Below, in pieces: positions 7,658-16,806 of a stretch of 64,000 nucleotides of DNA (the first letter of the stretch is position 1; the number at the start of each line of letters is the position of its first letter). The stretch comes from a virus. Both the position numbers and the translations under genes were made by a program. Location: IMG/VR virus record IMGVR_UViG_3300033148_006102, positions 1 through 64,000 of that record; one strand, written 5' to 3'. The notes below the pieces were generated by a model. The model saw only the letters and a list, made by a program, of their open reading frames with translations. It was not told the DNA's origin and did not search any database.

Positions 7658-8463
7658 TGGCGAATGCGAATTCCATCGGCGGTAGTCGTCGGCAGCTACT
7701 GCAGCTGGCTGGCCTTCCACGTCGGCGTGACCTTTTCAAAGACAGTATCACGATCACGAACCAAGTGGATCAGATGGTGGCGACATTCTCGTTGTATGAC
7801 GACGAGGATTTGTTAAACCCTATTTTGGAGTTCGATAACATCATTGTCGGAGAGATCCAGATTACCGAGGTTGAGCGGGTTCAGAAGGTGCCTTTATTTC
7901 GCCGACAGAGTCAACTGTATGCATACGGTCGAGATGTGCGCGCTATTTCATTGAATGGCGTGGCTATAGATGCAGAGGATCTACCGGAAGAAGATGGAAC
8001 AGGGACGCGCAACCAAATAACGATGATTGAGCTGGCACATTGGAAATATTTTCGAACACCGAAATTAGCACAACAGAAGCGTACGCTCTTCTTGTCGGTT
8101 GCGGGGATGACGTTCAGCGTTGGAGCGATTGAACTAGGCCGCGGTAGTACTGCAGATGCGCCGACCATTGATGTCGTTCAATGGCGGTTCTTGATTTTGA
8201 ATGATTTGTCGAACTATGAACGACTGCTTTCGGTAGTAAGTTCGACGAACGCGGTTGATCCGCTCAGCACCTTGGACAGAGATGCTGGACTAGCTGCGCG
8301 AAACAGACGACGTACGCAGGGCGGCGGTGGCGTATCTGTGCTGGTAGAGAAAGTAAATGGGCCGCCAGTAGGACGACGTCGCTGGGAACACGCAGTATCG
8401 CAAGAAGGTCTAATAGAAGTGTTGCCGCAATTAGCAGAGGGTACGGAGGATGAGGCAGCGTGA
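7657..8463 (+). CDS. Probable baseplate/tail protein
   Basis: 268 residues. The ATG shares its A with the last base of the upstream TAA, and the 3' end overlaps the next gene by four bases. Strand-rich N-terminal half (DSITITNQVDQMVATFSLYD, FDNIIVGEIQITEVE). A low-complexity arginine/glycine turn near residue 215 precedes a short acidic tail. Similar size and position to its upstream neighbour suggest a matched pair that joins the tail to the hub. Family not recognised. Confidence 0.5.
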   Translation: MANANSIGGSRRQLLQLAGLPRRRDLFKDSITITNQVDQMVATFSLYDDEDLLNPILEFDNIIVGEIQITEVERVQKVPLFRRQSQLYAYGRDVRAISLNGVAIDAEDLPEEDGTGTRNQITMIELAHWKYFRTPKLAQQKRTLFLSVAGMTFSVGAIELGRGSTADAPTIDVVQWRFLILNDLSNYERLLSVVSSTNAVDPLSTLDRDAGLAARNRRRTQGGGGVSVLVEKVNGPPVGRRRWEHAVSQEGLIEVLPQLAEGTEDEAA

Positions 8464-11400
8464 TAGAACAGACTGATCTTGCTCATTATGACGTCGTGGC
8501 ATTCTTTGACGGTATCCAGTTACCGTTGGTGTCAGTGGTTATCAATCAGGCGATGCGGCAGACCACTGCAGAGTTGAACGTTGAGCCAAATGATCTGCTG
8601 GAATTTCTCAAGCCTCGGTCAAGGGTGTCCGTATTTGTTCGTGATCCGCACAAGGATTTGAGCGAGATTCGTGAAGTTGTTGACAACCAGAATGAGTTGC
8701 CACGCAATATTTCACAGGAAGAGCTGTTCAAGCACGCCTTTTACTTGTACTGGGAAGGTGAGTATGCCGGGTTTTCGGAGTCCGAAGAGGCAAGCGTGCG
8801 TACTACGACGCTGCATTGCGTCCCGGTAATGTCGCATTTAGATTCAACTGCGTTACAGATGACGGCCACCGGCAGTTTTGTCAGTTATCCGTTATTGAAT
8901 GGTTCACTTTTCATTGACCCTGTTGTGGATACGTTTGGCCAGGCAGATTACTTGGGCATGATTGCTTCACGTGTGTTTCAGCAAGTGAAGGAAGAGGCCG
9001 AAGAAGACATTGATGGGCCGTTTTTCAATTATGCTCTGCGCTCAGTCTTGTTTCTATCCTATGTAAGCACACGCCACGCTGACCTGTACATGCGTCTGAA
9101 ACGGACGCGGTTCTTTGAGCGTGTGCTTGCGTTACCTGATCGTTTGATGGCCACAGTCTTGCCACGACTTGTGGCGCGTACCGCCTTTGAACAGAACATG
9201 ACCAATATGGTTAGCAGTAACGGTACGGTAGGCGATGCGCTGGACGTGCTGTTAGGCTTTGGGCAGTATTCACGATGTGATATTGTGCCGCACGTGGTAC
9301 GGCCGGTAGACACAACATCATCGGGGACGCTCGCAACGGATGCGGCATTATCGGATAAGGAAGTACCAGCATACAATCGCGAAGGCTACGTGTACGGTAC
9401 AATTGGGTTATTCCCCTCGTTGTACTACGCGTTGCCACCACGATGTAACTGGCTCTTTCCAGATCATATTCAGGAATTACAGTCATCGCGTAATCTTTTG
9501 ACAGAGCCTACGCGGCTGGGTTTGACAGATCCAAATGTGACATCCTTCGGCCTGGATGGCATGATCCATGTAGCTCCGCCAAGTCTGTCTAAGTATTTGC
9601 TTGAAACATACGAAGCGTTGCCAAAGCGTACGGTCGCAGAAAGCCGGTTTAATAGCGCATCCATATCAGCGCAGAACTCACCAGACGTACTGGATAACGA
9701 GGACATAGGTACTCTCAAGTCAACGCCGCTGGTATGGTACACCCGCGATACGCGCGCACAAATACTAGATAGTAGTGACCCAACAGCCGACATCTACAAG
9801 GGCGTACAAGATGGCACGACGCCATCGTTACTTGCCAGCATGCAGCCGATAGAGTTGCTCAAGGGTATCGTGTACAAATCAGAAACAGGAACGTTTGAAT
9901 CACTCGCGGCCGCATTATTGGCAAAAGATGAAACGGCGATTGGCGCGATTAAGAAGGCGTTGGTGACAGGTGATTTCTTTGTTAACACCGGTAAGAAGGA
10001 AAACATCTACTACGTCAACTTCATGCAGCATATCGCGCAGTATCGATTGTTGATGGCACAATTGAGCCGTGGCTTGACGGTATCAGGACCATTTAATCCC
10101 GACCCGCAGGTCGGTCTCCCGATGGTAGTGTTACGTGATTCGCGGGCTTACATTGGGTTGTTGGTGGGCAAGGCCGATAGCATTAATGCAACGGGTGGGG
10201 CGAGTACGGTATACACGCTTGAGCATGTACGGTTAGTGCCGAATCTGGAGGTAAGTGAGTCTTTGATTGACAGCGTGGTCAATCATGAACGAGATGTGCG
10301 TGACGTACGTCGTCGCCTAAATCAAGTCGATAAACAGCTAGAGTTCTTCAGCAAGCAGACGCCGAAAGCGATTGCCACAAAGCATCCGAATTTCTTCTCG
10401 CGTACCATGAATATGGCCAGTAGGAAGGACTCGGATAACAGTAAAATCGGCGGCGCGGCTTACTGGGACAGTCACGGTAGTACCAATTACCCGAAGAACT
10501 ACTTACCACGGTCAACTAGCGGTTTGGAGGCGATTGGTCGTGCAGTTGTGCCAGGACTAACACAGCTTCAGTCATTTCAATTCAATGCGGTTGAACGAGA
10601 TCTGTCGTTTGATGATCTTTTCCAACGTTGGGCAGACGAAGCGGATGGTGTGGAAGTTACTGAGAACGCACAAGCAGCTTTCCGGGAAGCAGTATCAGAG
10701 ATACTGACAGCATCAGTGAACGGCGATGATTCATACGAAGCCGCACAAGATCGTAAAGAACTACGCCGTGCTTTGGACGCAATGGACGCAGCTGAAACGA
10801 TTGTGGATCGTTTACATGATGCAGCGGTAGCGTGGCAGGCGGCGTACGATCAGAATATGCCAGAAGATACGCGACCAAATATCAACGCAGATGATATAGC
10901 TGGAGATCCGTGGTCTGAGCGACGAGAAGGTTTCCTCGAGGCACGGCCGGGATTGGAAACTTTCTATGATATTGATCAGTTTCGATCGCATCCGGTTAAA
11001 CGAGCCTACCCAGAATTATCGACCTTTTCTGTTGATACGCTCCTGGCGTTGTCACAGGATCAAAAGTATGCAATTACTACTGCTGCTTACCGGCCGTGGA
11101 TCTGGTCATCGCGCGTCATGTACAGCATTGCGAACATGATTGTGGCCTATCTGGATAACATTTTGCGGATCTGTGCTGCGCTTTACACGTCGTTGCAGGA
11201 AGCGTTAAATGCAGAGAAAGCAAAAATTGAGCGTCAAGTACCGAAGTTGGCGGAAGATGCCCGGACAGATCAAATATTGAGTCCATCTGTATCCGTGTCC
11301 AACATCATTCCGCCGGTGCTGCCATCGGCACGGCCCGATTATTTGGATCCGCGCACAGCAGATATTTTGTATCGGAAGTACTTTGGTCGGATCGGTAACG

Positions 11401-12026
11401 AAAAGAGCACATATGCCGAGATACTGGGCGACGAACTGCTGCGGATCGGGGACATTTTGAAAGAAGGCGATCCGATTGAGCTGCGTTTGCATGCCGGAGC
11501 CAATCTACTGCGTTTACTGAGCAGAGTACGTGACAACTATTTTGAAAAGCGCGAAAAGAGTGGGGAATCAACAGCAGAGTTTGTCTACAACTTTGTGCAT
11601 CGCGACTACATCTACGGGCGGGACTTGGGTCATGTGTTCCCAGGTATGGGTATCCGGTATTATCCATTTCCACAGCAAGATGAGGAAGATCTAGGCATCC
11701 TAGAAATACGGAAGGAACCGCTGGAAACAGATGATACGACTCAGGACGATAGTGGCGGCGCCTTCTCAGTTATCCCACAAGTGGTGCTGCCGCGATTCAC
11801 GCATACTGAAGAGGACACAACGCTCGAAGTAAGTAAGCAGGACTCTTTGGTGATCAGCCAGACTATTACGAAAGCGCGCTCTGTTTCCGATCGTGGACGG
11901 ATTGAGGAAGCGGAGAGAGAAGCAACAACTCTTGCGAAGATGACCAATGATAGTTATCTTCAGGACATAGCTCGTACAGTCTTCCACGAACAAGCCCGCT
12001 TGCCGGCCATTCGACGAGGTAGGTAA
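8460..12026 (+). CDS. Large baseplate hub-like protein
   Basis: 1188 residues, GTG start overlapping the previous stop. The first ~130 residues show the pattern of the phage gp27/late-control-D hub family: a target-like FDGIQLPLVS strand, a residue run on small strands (AELNVEPND), then VSVFVRD and a YWEGEYAGF strand followed by TTTLHC. Beyond this the protein is much longer than D or gp27 (about 350-400), with long helical segments and several strand-rich parts, so extra domains have been added. Probably the central hub or spike-bearing protein. Assignment is by fold pattern only. Confidence 0.5.
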   Translation: MIEQTDLAHYDVVAFFDGIQLPLVSVVINQAMRQTTAELNVEPNDLLEFLKPRSRVSVFVRDPHKDLSEIREVVDNQNELPRNISQEELFKHAFYLYWEGEYAGFSESEEASVRTTTLHCVPVMSHLDSTALQMTATGSFVSYPLLNGSLFIDPVVDTFGQADYLGMIASRVFQQVKEEAEEDIDGPFFNYALRSVLFLSYVSTRHADLYMRLKRTRFFERVLALPDRLMATVLPRLVARTAFEQNMTNMVSSNGTVGDALDVLLGFGQYSRCDIVPHVVRPVDTTSSGTLATDAALSDKEVPAYNREGYVYGTIGLFPSLYYALPPRCNWLFPDHIQELQSSRNLLTEPTRLGLTDPNVTSFGLDGMIHVAPPSLSKYLLETYEALPKRTVAESRFNSASISAQNSPDVLDNEDIGTLKSTPLVWYTRDTRAQILDSSDPTADIYKGVQDGTTPSLLASMQPIELLKGIVYKSETGTFESLAAALLAKDETAIGAIKKALVTGDFFVNTGKKENIYYVNFMQHIAQYRLLMAQLSRGLTVSGPFNPDPQVGLPMVVLRDSRAYIGLLVGKADSINATGGASTVYTLEHVRLVPNLEVSESLIDSVVNHERDVRDVRRRLNQVDKQLEFFSKQTPKAIATKHPNFFSRTMNMASRKDSDNSKIGGAAYWDSHGSTNYPKNYLPRSTSGLEAIGRAVVPGLTQLQSFQFNAVERDLSFDDLFQRWADEADGVEVTENAQAAFREAVSEILTASVNGDDSYEAAQDRKELRRALDAMDAAETIVDRLHDAAVAWQAAYDQNMPEDTRPNINADDIAGDPWSERREGFLEARPGLETFYDIDQFRSHPVKRAYPELSTFSVDTLLALSQDQKYAITTAAYRPWIWSSRVMYSIANMIVAYLDNILRICAALYTSLQEALNAEKAKIERQVPKLAEDARTDQILSPSVSVSNIIPPVLPSARPDYLDPRTADILYRKYFGRIGNEKSTYAEILGDELLRIGDILKEGDPIELRLHAGANLLRLLSRVRDNYFEKREKSGESTAEFVYNFVHRDYIYGRDLGHVFPGMGIRYYPFPQQDEEDLGILEIRKEPLETDDTTQDDSGGAFSVIPQVVLPRFTHTEEDTTLEVSKQDSLVISQTITKARSVSDRGRIEEAEREATTLAKMTNDSYLQDIARTVFHEQARLPAIRRGR

Positions 12027-12349
12027 TGAAACCAGTAGATATCGCGATCACTGCAATACGGCGTATGACCGAAATCATTTCGAACATCGGTTTCTCATTT
12101 GGTACATCGCCACGAGAGATACTGGTAGTAGGTACTGCTGAAGTCGATGGCAAGGAACGCGGTGTCATAGCCGAGCTTACGGCAGAAGGCCAGGCGCGTG
12201 TATTAGCTATTGCGATACATCCGGATATGAAGGTGGAGAAATTCGAGGTCGAATTCGCACGTATGGACGAAGTCGGTGCCGAAGCCACTGAGCAGATCCA
12301 ACAAGCCATCCAGTCAGAAGAAGGTACCGGAACACCATTTGATGGTTAA
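12026..12349 (+). CDS. Hypothetical small acidic protein
   Basis: 107 residues, start overlapping the previous stop (TAATG). A compact alpha/beta sequence with an acidic glutamine/glutamate-rich tail. No recognised family. Lies between the hub-like gene and the sigma factor. Confidence 0.5.
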   Translation: MKPVDIAITAIRRMTEIISNIGFSFGTSPREILVVGTAEVDGKERGVIAELTAEGQARVLAIAIHPDMKVEKFEVEFARMDEVGAEATEQIQQAIQSEEGTGTPFDG

Positions 12350-12360
12350 ACTGGTACGTG

Positions 12361-13047
12361 ATGAAGAACCTCAGTGACGAGCTTCTGGCGGTTCGTGCGA
12401 AGACCGATAACCAGGCCAAGAACGAACTGGTACGTCGTTTCGCGCCCACAGTGACGACGCGATCGAACATGTACCGTGGTGTAGCGGTTCCCCAGCCGGC
12501 TATCTACGGTGAAGGACTTCGTTTGGTTCAATATGCAGCGGAGACATTCAAACCCACCAAGGGCGCCAAGTTCTCGACTCACCTGGAGAACCATTTACGG
12601 CGGATGTCTCGATACGTAAATACGCATAAGAACATTGCCCGCATCCCACCAAGTAAGCAAATGCGTATGGGGTTGTTCCGGTCACGTGCAGCGGTATTGC
12701 GCTTGCGGTTAAGTCGAGAACCGGCGCCAGAAGAATTGTCGGAGGATCTAGGATGGTCCGTAAAAGACGTAGTGGACCTGATGAACTTGGAGCGGCGTGA
12801 GCTGGCTAGTTCAGATCTCGTCGGGGAAATGGATACTGCGCATTTTGATCGTATGCGGGAGACAGCTGCGTTCGTGCGTTTTGAGTTGCGGCCTGAAGAG
12901 AAGGTCGTGTTTGATTATCTCTACGGATGGCACGGTCGTATGCAAACGGACAATGTACAGCAGATTGCTATGCATTCTGGCGTGAGTACGGATAAGGTGT
13001 ATCGAACCATCCGCAAGATCAAGGATCTGACACAGAGGCATCTATGA
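12361..13047 (+). CDS. Phage RNA polymerase sigma factor (sigma-70 type)
   Basis: About 229 residues. Residues ~50-85 match sigma region 2: YGEGLRLVQYAAETFKP then KGAKFSTHLENHLRR, the counterpart of EG..GL..A...FDP..G..FSTYA..WIR. A region-3-like helical segment follows (APEELSEDLGWSVKDVVDLM). The C-terminus has a region-4 helix-turn-helix pattern (VQQIAMHSGVSTDKVYRTIRKI). It should redirect host RNA polymerase to phage promoters, probably late ones given its place among virion genes. ATG was taken rather than the GTG one codon earlier; neither has a strong ribosome site. Confidence 0.85.
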   Translation: MKNLSDELLAVRAKTDNQAKNELVRRFAPTVTTRSNMYRGVAVPQPAIYGEGLRLVQYAAETFKPTKGAKFSTHLENHLRRMSRYVNTHKNIARIPPSKQMRMGLFRSRAAVLRLRLSREPAPEELSEDLGWSVKDVVDLMNLERRELASSDLVGEMDTAHFDRMRETAAFVRFELRPEEKVVFDYLYGWHGRMQTDNVQQIAMHSGVSTDKVYRTIRKIKDLTQRHL

Positions 13048-13958
13048 TAACGGAAGCACAAGCACGCATGTTGGCGGAAGCCATACTGGATAAACTGGGT
13101 TCACGCTTCAGGCCGCAAGCTGAAGCTACGCAAGGTCCGCGCTCTGTTGTGGCACCTGCGGTTGAGAATCCAGTGCCCCGAGCAGGTAGATCTGGTATTG
13201 GAGCACGTGATGCTGGCGGCGGGACAACTGGTAAGCGCGAGACACAATCAGCGCCAGCGGAAGGATTAACAGCTCTGGCAGCGGAACTATTTGATGCCAA
13301 GTCGACAGGTATGGCAACTGTGCATAGTGGCGGTACCGGTGGATCTACGAAAGGAACAGTATCGCCGTTTGTACGTGATTCGGCTAAGGGCGGCGCGCGT
13401 ATGGGGTTGAACTCCACGCCAGCTTCTGTGCAAGCACCGAAGAAGCCAGGTATCGTTACAGCGGCGTATGTAGGTAGTCAGGTTGGGGAACTAAAAATGC
13501 GGCTGGGTACGAAGCCCAAGAAGCCAGTTGTGATCAAGTCGACCGAGAAGAAGGCCGACATGGGCAAGGAACACGAGCGACGTTATATCCTGAATGCACT
13601 GCCGCCGTCCGCGAAGAAGGGCTCGAAAATCAAACAAGGGATTATGGTAAAGTCCCAGAAAGGATACTCAAGGATTCGCGAACAGGACGGGAAGTACACG
13701 ATGACAGCCAAATACTTCCCGCTGCACCATGAGGCAGAGACAGAGATATCGAAGGAGATCTTCGATACCTTGTGGCCGAAAGTACAAGATCAGCAGATCA
13801 AGACGCGCTACAAGATTTCAACGCCGGATAAGAATGAATGGATTGTCGACGAGTTTGAGGACGGAAAAGTTATTGCAGAAGTGGAAATGCCACGGAAGAA
13901 CGGTAAAGTGTCTATTCCTGATGATTTCGATGTGAAGACGGCATACCCGTATAACTAG
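13044..13958 (+). CDS. CYTH / triphosphate-tunnel domain protein with disordered N-terminus
   Basis: 304 residues, overlapping the sigma gene by four bases. The first ~40 residues are helical and the next ~130 are Gly/Ala/Pro/Lys-rich and likely disordered. Residues ~176-285 follow the CYTH pattern: E176-H-E178-R-R180 opening strand, R210-I-R212, TAKY, E-x-E in HEAETEIS, KTRYKI, WIVDEF and the closing AEVE. Known CYTH enzymes act on nucleotide triphosphates or polyphosphate (adenylate cyclase IV, thiamine triphosphatase, RNA triphosphatase). The usual final Lys of ExExK is Arg here. Substrate unknown; coupling to the sigma factor is notable. Confidence 0.75.
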   Translation: MITEAQARMLAEAILDKLGSRFRPQAEATQGPRSVVAPAVENPVPRAGRSGIGARDAGGGTTGKRETQSAPAEGLTALAAELFDAKSTGMATVHSGGTGGSTKGTVSPFVRDSAKGGARMGLNSTPASVQAPKKPGIVTAAYVGSQVGELKMRLGTKPKKPVVIKSTEKKADMGKEHERRYILNALPPSAKKGSKIKQGIMVKSQKGYSRIREQDGKYTMTAKYFPLHHEAETEISKEIFDTLWPKVQDQQIKTRYKISTPDKNEWIVDEFEDGKVIAEVEMPRKNGKVSIPDDFDVKTAYPYN

Positions 13959-13968
13959 AGAGGGCTTG

Positions 13969-14211
13969 ATGACCGTGGCAAAGAAGGATACTCGGCGCAC
14001 AAAGAAGCGTCGGACTATCCGAATCCCTAAGTGGCTCACCAAGGAAGAAGTAGAGGCACTGCAGGCTGAAATCATACACAATCCGCATTTGACGGATGAA
14101 GAGGCGCTGCAACGTGTGCTGTTTAATACGACACGGTTGGAAGAAATATACGCAGAGCGCATACAACCGGAGTCGGAAGATGAAGACGAAGAAGAGCCAG
14201 AGGACGAATAA
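13969..14211 (+). CDS. Small basic-acidic protein
   Basis: 80 residues with GAGAGGG ahead of the ATG. The N-terminus is strongly basic (KKDTRRTKKRRTIRI), the middle helical, and the C-terminus almost all acidic (ESEDEDEEEPEDE). Such charge-split proteins can bind nucleic acid or act as small assembly partners. The stop overlaps the next ATG. No family recognised. Confidence 0.55.
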   Translation: MTVAKKDTRRTKKRRTIRIPKWLTKEEVEALQAEIIHNPHLTDEEALQRVLFNTTRLEEIYAERIQPESEDEDEEEPEDE

Positions 14212-16139
14212 TGGCTGGACTTCAATCAGGGTTGGTTTGTGGTGACTTGATCAGCTTGGCTATTCAGGCTTACCAAGCACTCAAAACTAATGAGCTCTTA
14301 CGTGAAGAACGGAATGCGATCTCGGCACAAGTGGCCGAGTTTGTGTTCGATTTAAATGCTGCGCTCTCCCCTGATGCCACCACTGATACGCTTGAGGCGA
14401 TAGGCGCAGAGTTCTATCAGCCTATTGTGGAGGTACTCAATGGCTTAGAAGAAGGCATTGCGCAAGCATACGGACAGAGTTTCGCCGAGTCTCTGCAAAC
14501 CGGTGCGATAGATCCGGCGCAGGGCAACGTTGATGCCGTTCAGGCATTCTTCTCTGCATCGTCAAGTACCGTGTTGGGCGATGCTATCACAGACGATCAA
14601 CTTTCTGATCCAGACGCCACATACAGGCCGAGTGCTATTCGTACAACCTTCCGCGAGCCAGCTGAAGAGGTCGAATGTGGTGATAGTGTGGTGCAGGGCG
14701 CATTCGCCAGCGTTGCCTCAGCCGCCACAGGACTCATAAATCGTGGCGCGAATATCGCACAGATCACAACTTCTTCGTTTGGTATGATTTCGCATGCCAT
14801 ACCGAAGGTGCTGTATGGCGCCGCGGCAATGAATGTGGAGCAGATCCTTTCGTTATTTGTGGATCGTGATGTGATTTTGGACAAGATCATACGCGCCGCT
14901 GATCGACTTGCCGAAAGTGTCGGATTCATTGAAGAAGAGCACTACTTCCCCAACTTGTTCTCCCGAGCTGGCAAGACGATTAAGATCCTGCGTCGAGCAG
15001 TGAGCGCGCTTGAGCGTGTTGAGTATTTCATGCTGGAGAATGGGGTCACTGACCTGAACAGCTATGAGCAGGCAATTGAGTACGTGGAAGATGCAGAGGA
15101 AGAACTGTGTAGGCTGGAGCTCTTGCCGGATCCAACTGGCTATACCTACATGATGAAGCTTCAGACACAGATCAATTTCTTGGCTATCCTCAAGCGCGGC
15201 CTTGAGAACAAACAGGACGTTCTATTGGGTTTGCAATCACTGTTGGTTGACTTCCGCGGCGATCTGGGTTCTAACGCACGATTTGATTCGCTATTCATCG
15301 GCTTGGTGACGCAAGTTAAGTGCCGGATTGACAAGCTGATAGGTCGGTTGCGTGCCGCCCAGAAAGCAAATCGGATTGAAACATATATCACACAGCAGGC
15401 GGCCGCGTGTATTGAGCTGCAGGTACTGATTCCGTTCATGGAATTGGTAAAGCAGCCGTTGTCGCAAAAACTGTCATTATTGGATGTAGATCCGATCGGC
15501 GAAGCTGTAGCAGATATCGAAGTTGCGGCAGCCAACCTGGATATTGATTCGCCGGATTACCAGGCATTGATCAATTCAATGGACTTGTTGATTACTCAGG
15601 CACGAGTATCGCTCACCCGTTATCAGGATCCTGCGCAGGTCCAGGCATTGGCGGAACAGGTCAAGAGTCAAGCAGAAGCGATGAAGGGCCAAGGACAGGA
15701 ATTCGAGCAAGCGGTGGCTGTAGCCTTGGTAACGCTCGCAGGGGTACGTGCTGTGTTGGATGCGGTACTTGGCGGCTTTGGTGATGATCCGGCCATTAGC
15801 AGTATTGTCGAGAATATTCGAACAGGTAACTGGGAGAAGCTTTTCAGCATCGATGCAGTCACGTCTTCATTGGAAGGTGAAGTAGCGAAGCTGATGTCGG
15901 CAGCTGTAGCGTGCTGCGAAGCATCTGGCCGGTCGCAGACTTCTCAGGGCGCAATCTTTGATTTGCTCGATATTTCGGAAGAATTAGCAGACGAAGCTCG
16001 CAGAGAGGCGCTATTCCACGATACAACTACAATGTTTGGTAGTAAGTCGCATAAGGCGACTATGAACTTCAGGATACCGCTGCTCAAGCAGCAGCTCGGT
16101 AGAGCCATAAATGCGGCTCGCGCGGACTGTTTCCAGTAG
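14211..16139 (+). CDS. Large helical virion-region protein
   Basis: 642 residues, start overlapping the previous stop. Almost wholly alpha-helical, with several cysteines (VECGDS, ELCRLELL, VKCRID, ACIELQ, VACCEAS). Long amphipathic helices such as LLRAAQKANRIETYITQQAAA suggest coiled coils. No signal peptide or catalytic motif seen. It lies in a chain of overlapping genes with structural character; a virion structural or internal protein is the best guess. Confidence 0.5.
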   Translation: MAGLQSGLVCGDLISLAIQAYQALKTNELLREERNAISAQVAEFVFDLNAALSPDATTDTLEAIGAEFYQPIVEVLNGLEEGIAQAYGQSFAESLQTGAIDPAQGNVDAVQAFFSASSSTVLGDAITDDQLSDPDATYRPSAIRTTFREPAEEVECGDSVVQGAFASVASAATGLINRGANIAQITTSSFGMISHAIPKVLYGAAAMNVEQILSLFVDRDVILDKIIRAADRLAESVGFIEEEHYFPNLFSRAGKTIKILRRAVSALERVEYFMLENGVTDLNSYEQAIEYVEDAEEELCRLELLPDPTGYTYMMKLQTQINFLAILKRGLENKQDVLLGLQSLLVDFRGDLGSNARFDSLFIGLVTQVKCRIDKLIGRLRAAQKANRIETYITQQAAACIELQVLIPFMELVKQPLSQKLSLLDVDPIGEAVADIEVAAANLDIDSPDYQALINSMDLLITQARVSLTRYQDPAQVQALAEQVKSQAEAMKGQGQEFEQAVAVALVTLAGVRAVLDAVLGGFGDDPAISSIVENIRTGNWEKLFSIDAVTSSLEGEVAKLMSAAVACCEASGRSQTSQGAIFDLLDISEELADEARREALFHDTTTMFGSKSHKATMNFRIPLLKQQLGRAINAARADCFQ

Positions 16140-16147
16140 GAGTTCTC

Positions 16148-16327
16148 ATGACACAAGCTGAAGTAGTAGGGAACTGGCTGGCAGATCAGTTCATCAAGCA
16201 GGGCATTTTGACCGAAGAATTAGCGCCATACTTCTTGGCCGGTGTGATTGATAAGACTGCATCGATGGATGTGATCGAGATTGCAGCACAATCACGCGAA
16301 GTGGATGTTAGAGTATCGGACAGCTAA
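16148..16327 (+). CDS. Small hypothetical protein (59 aa)
   Basis: A 59-residue ORF with AGGAG upstream of its ATG (in the TAGGAG of the previous stop). It fills the gap between two genes and overlaps the next one (TAATGG). Begins MTQAEVVGNWLADQF and is helical and acidic. Coupling on both sides and the ribosome site support it as real. No family recognised. Confidence 0.6.
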   Translation: MTQAEVVGNWLADQFIKQGILTEELAPYFLAGVIDKTASMDVIEIAAQSREVDVRVSDS

Positions 16328-16806
16328 TGGAAGATCTGCTACTACTTACACCGGACGCCACCGTGGATGATTCCGAGATTCGGGATCTTCCGGATGGCCT
16401 GGTGCAAGCGCATATCATTCGTAGCGTGTCGCCCAACCACAATACGCACATGACTTTGCTAATTGAGGGCATACAGAAGTTGGTGCAGGAAGTGTGGTTA
16501 GAGATTATCAGTGATCGAACACCGGACGGCAGCGGCTCAGGGATGTCAGCCGCAATGCAGTCAACGGCTGCTAATGCACAGTCAATTACTCAGTTGGCAC
16601 AGCAGTACACGGCAACCGTACAGGCCAATGTCATACGTAATCAAGGATTGCTTGGGCGGATACCAGCGGCAGAACAGCTGCGTTCGCTTCTTGTTCGTGA
16701 TGTTCAGTATGATGAAGTTCTGCGACAGTCAGTAATCAGTCTTGAATTGCAGTCGCGTGCGGGCATGACGGCTGTTATTACATACCAACCACCAAGGCGG
16801 CGTTGA
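16327..16806 (+). CDS. Hypothetical baseplate-region protein
   Basis: 159 residues, ATG overlapping the upstream TAA. Strand-rich ends (VQAHIIRSV, SVISLELQ, MTAVITYQPP) and a helical, glutamine/alanine-rich centre that may trimerise. The C-terminal strand pattern, with L-rich repeats ending in an arginine cluster, is common in tail accessory proteins. No family named with confidence. Confidence 0.45.
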   Translation: MEDLLLLTPDATVDDSEIRDLPDGLVQAHIIRSVSPNHNTHMTLLIEGIQKLVQEVWLEIISDRTPDGSGSGMSAAMQSTAANAQSITQLAQQYTATVQANVIRNQGLLGRIPAAEQLRSLLVRDVQYDEVLRQSVISLELQSRAGMTAVITYQPPRRR

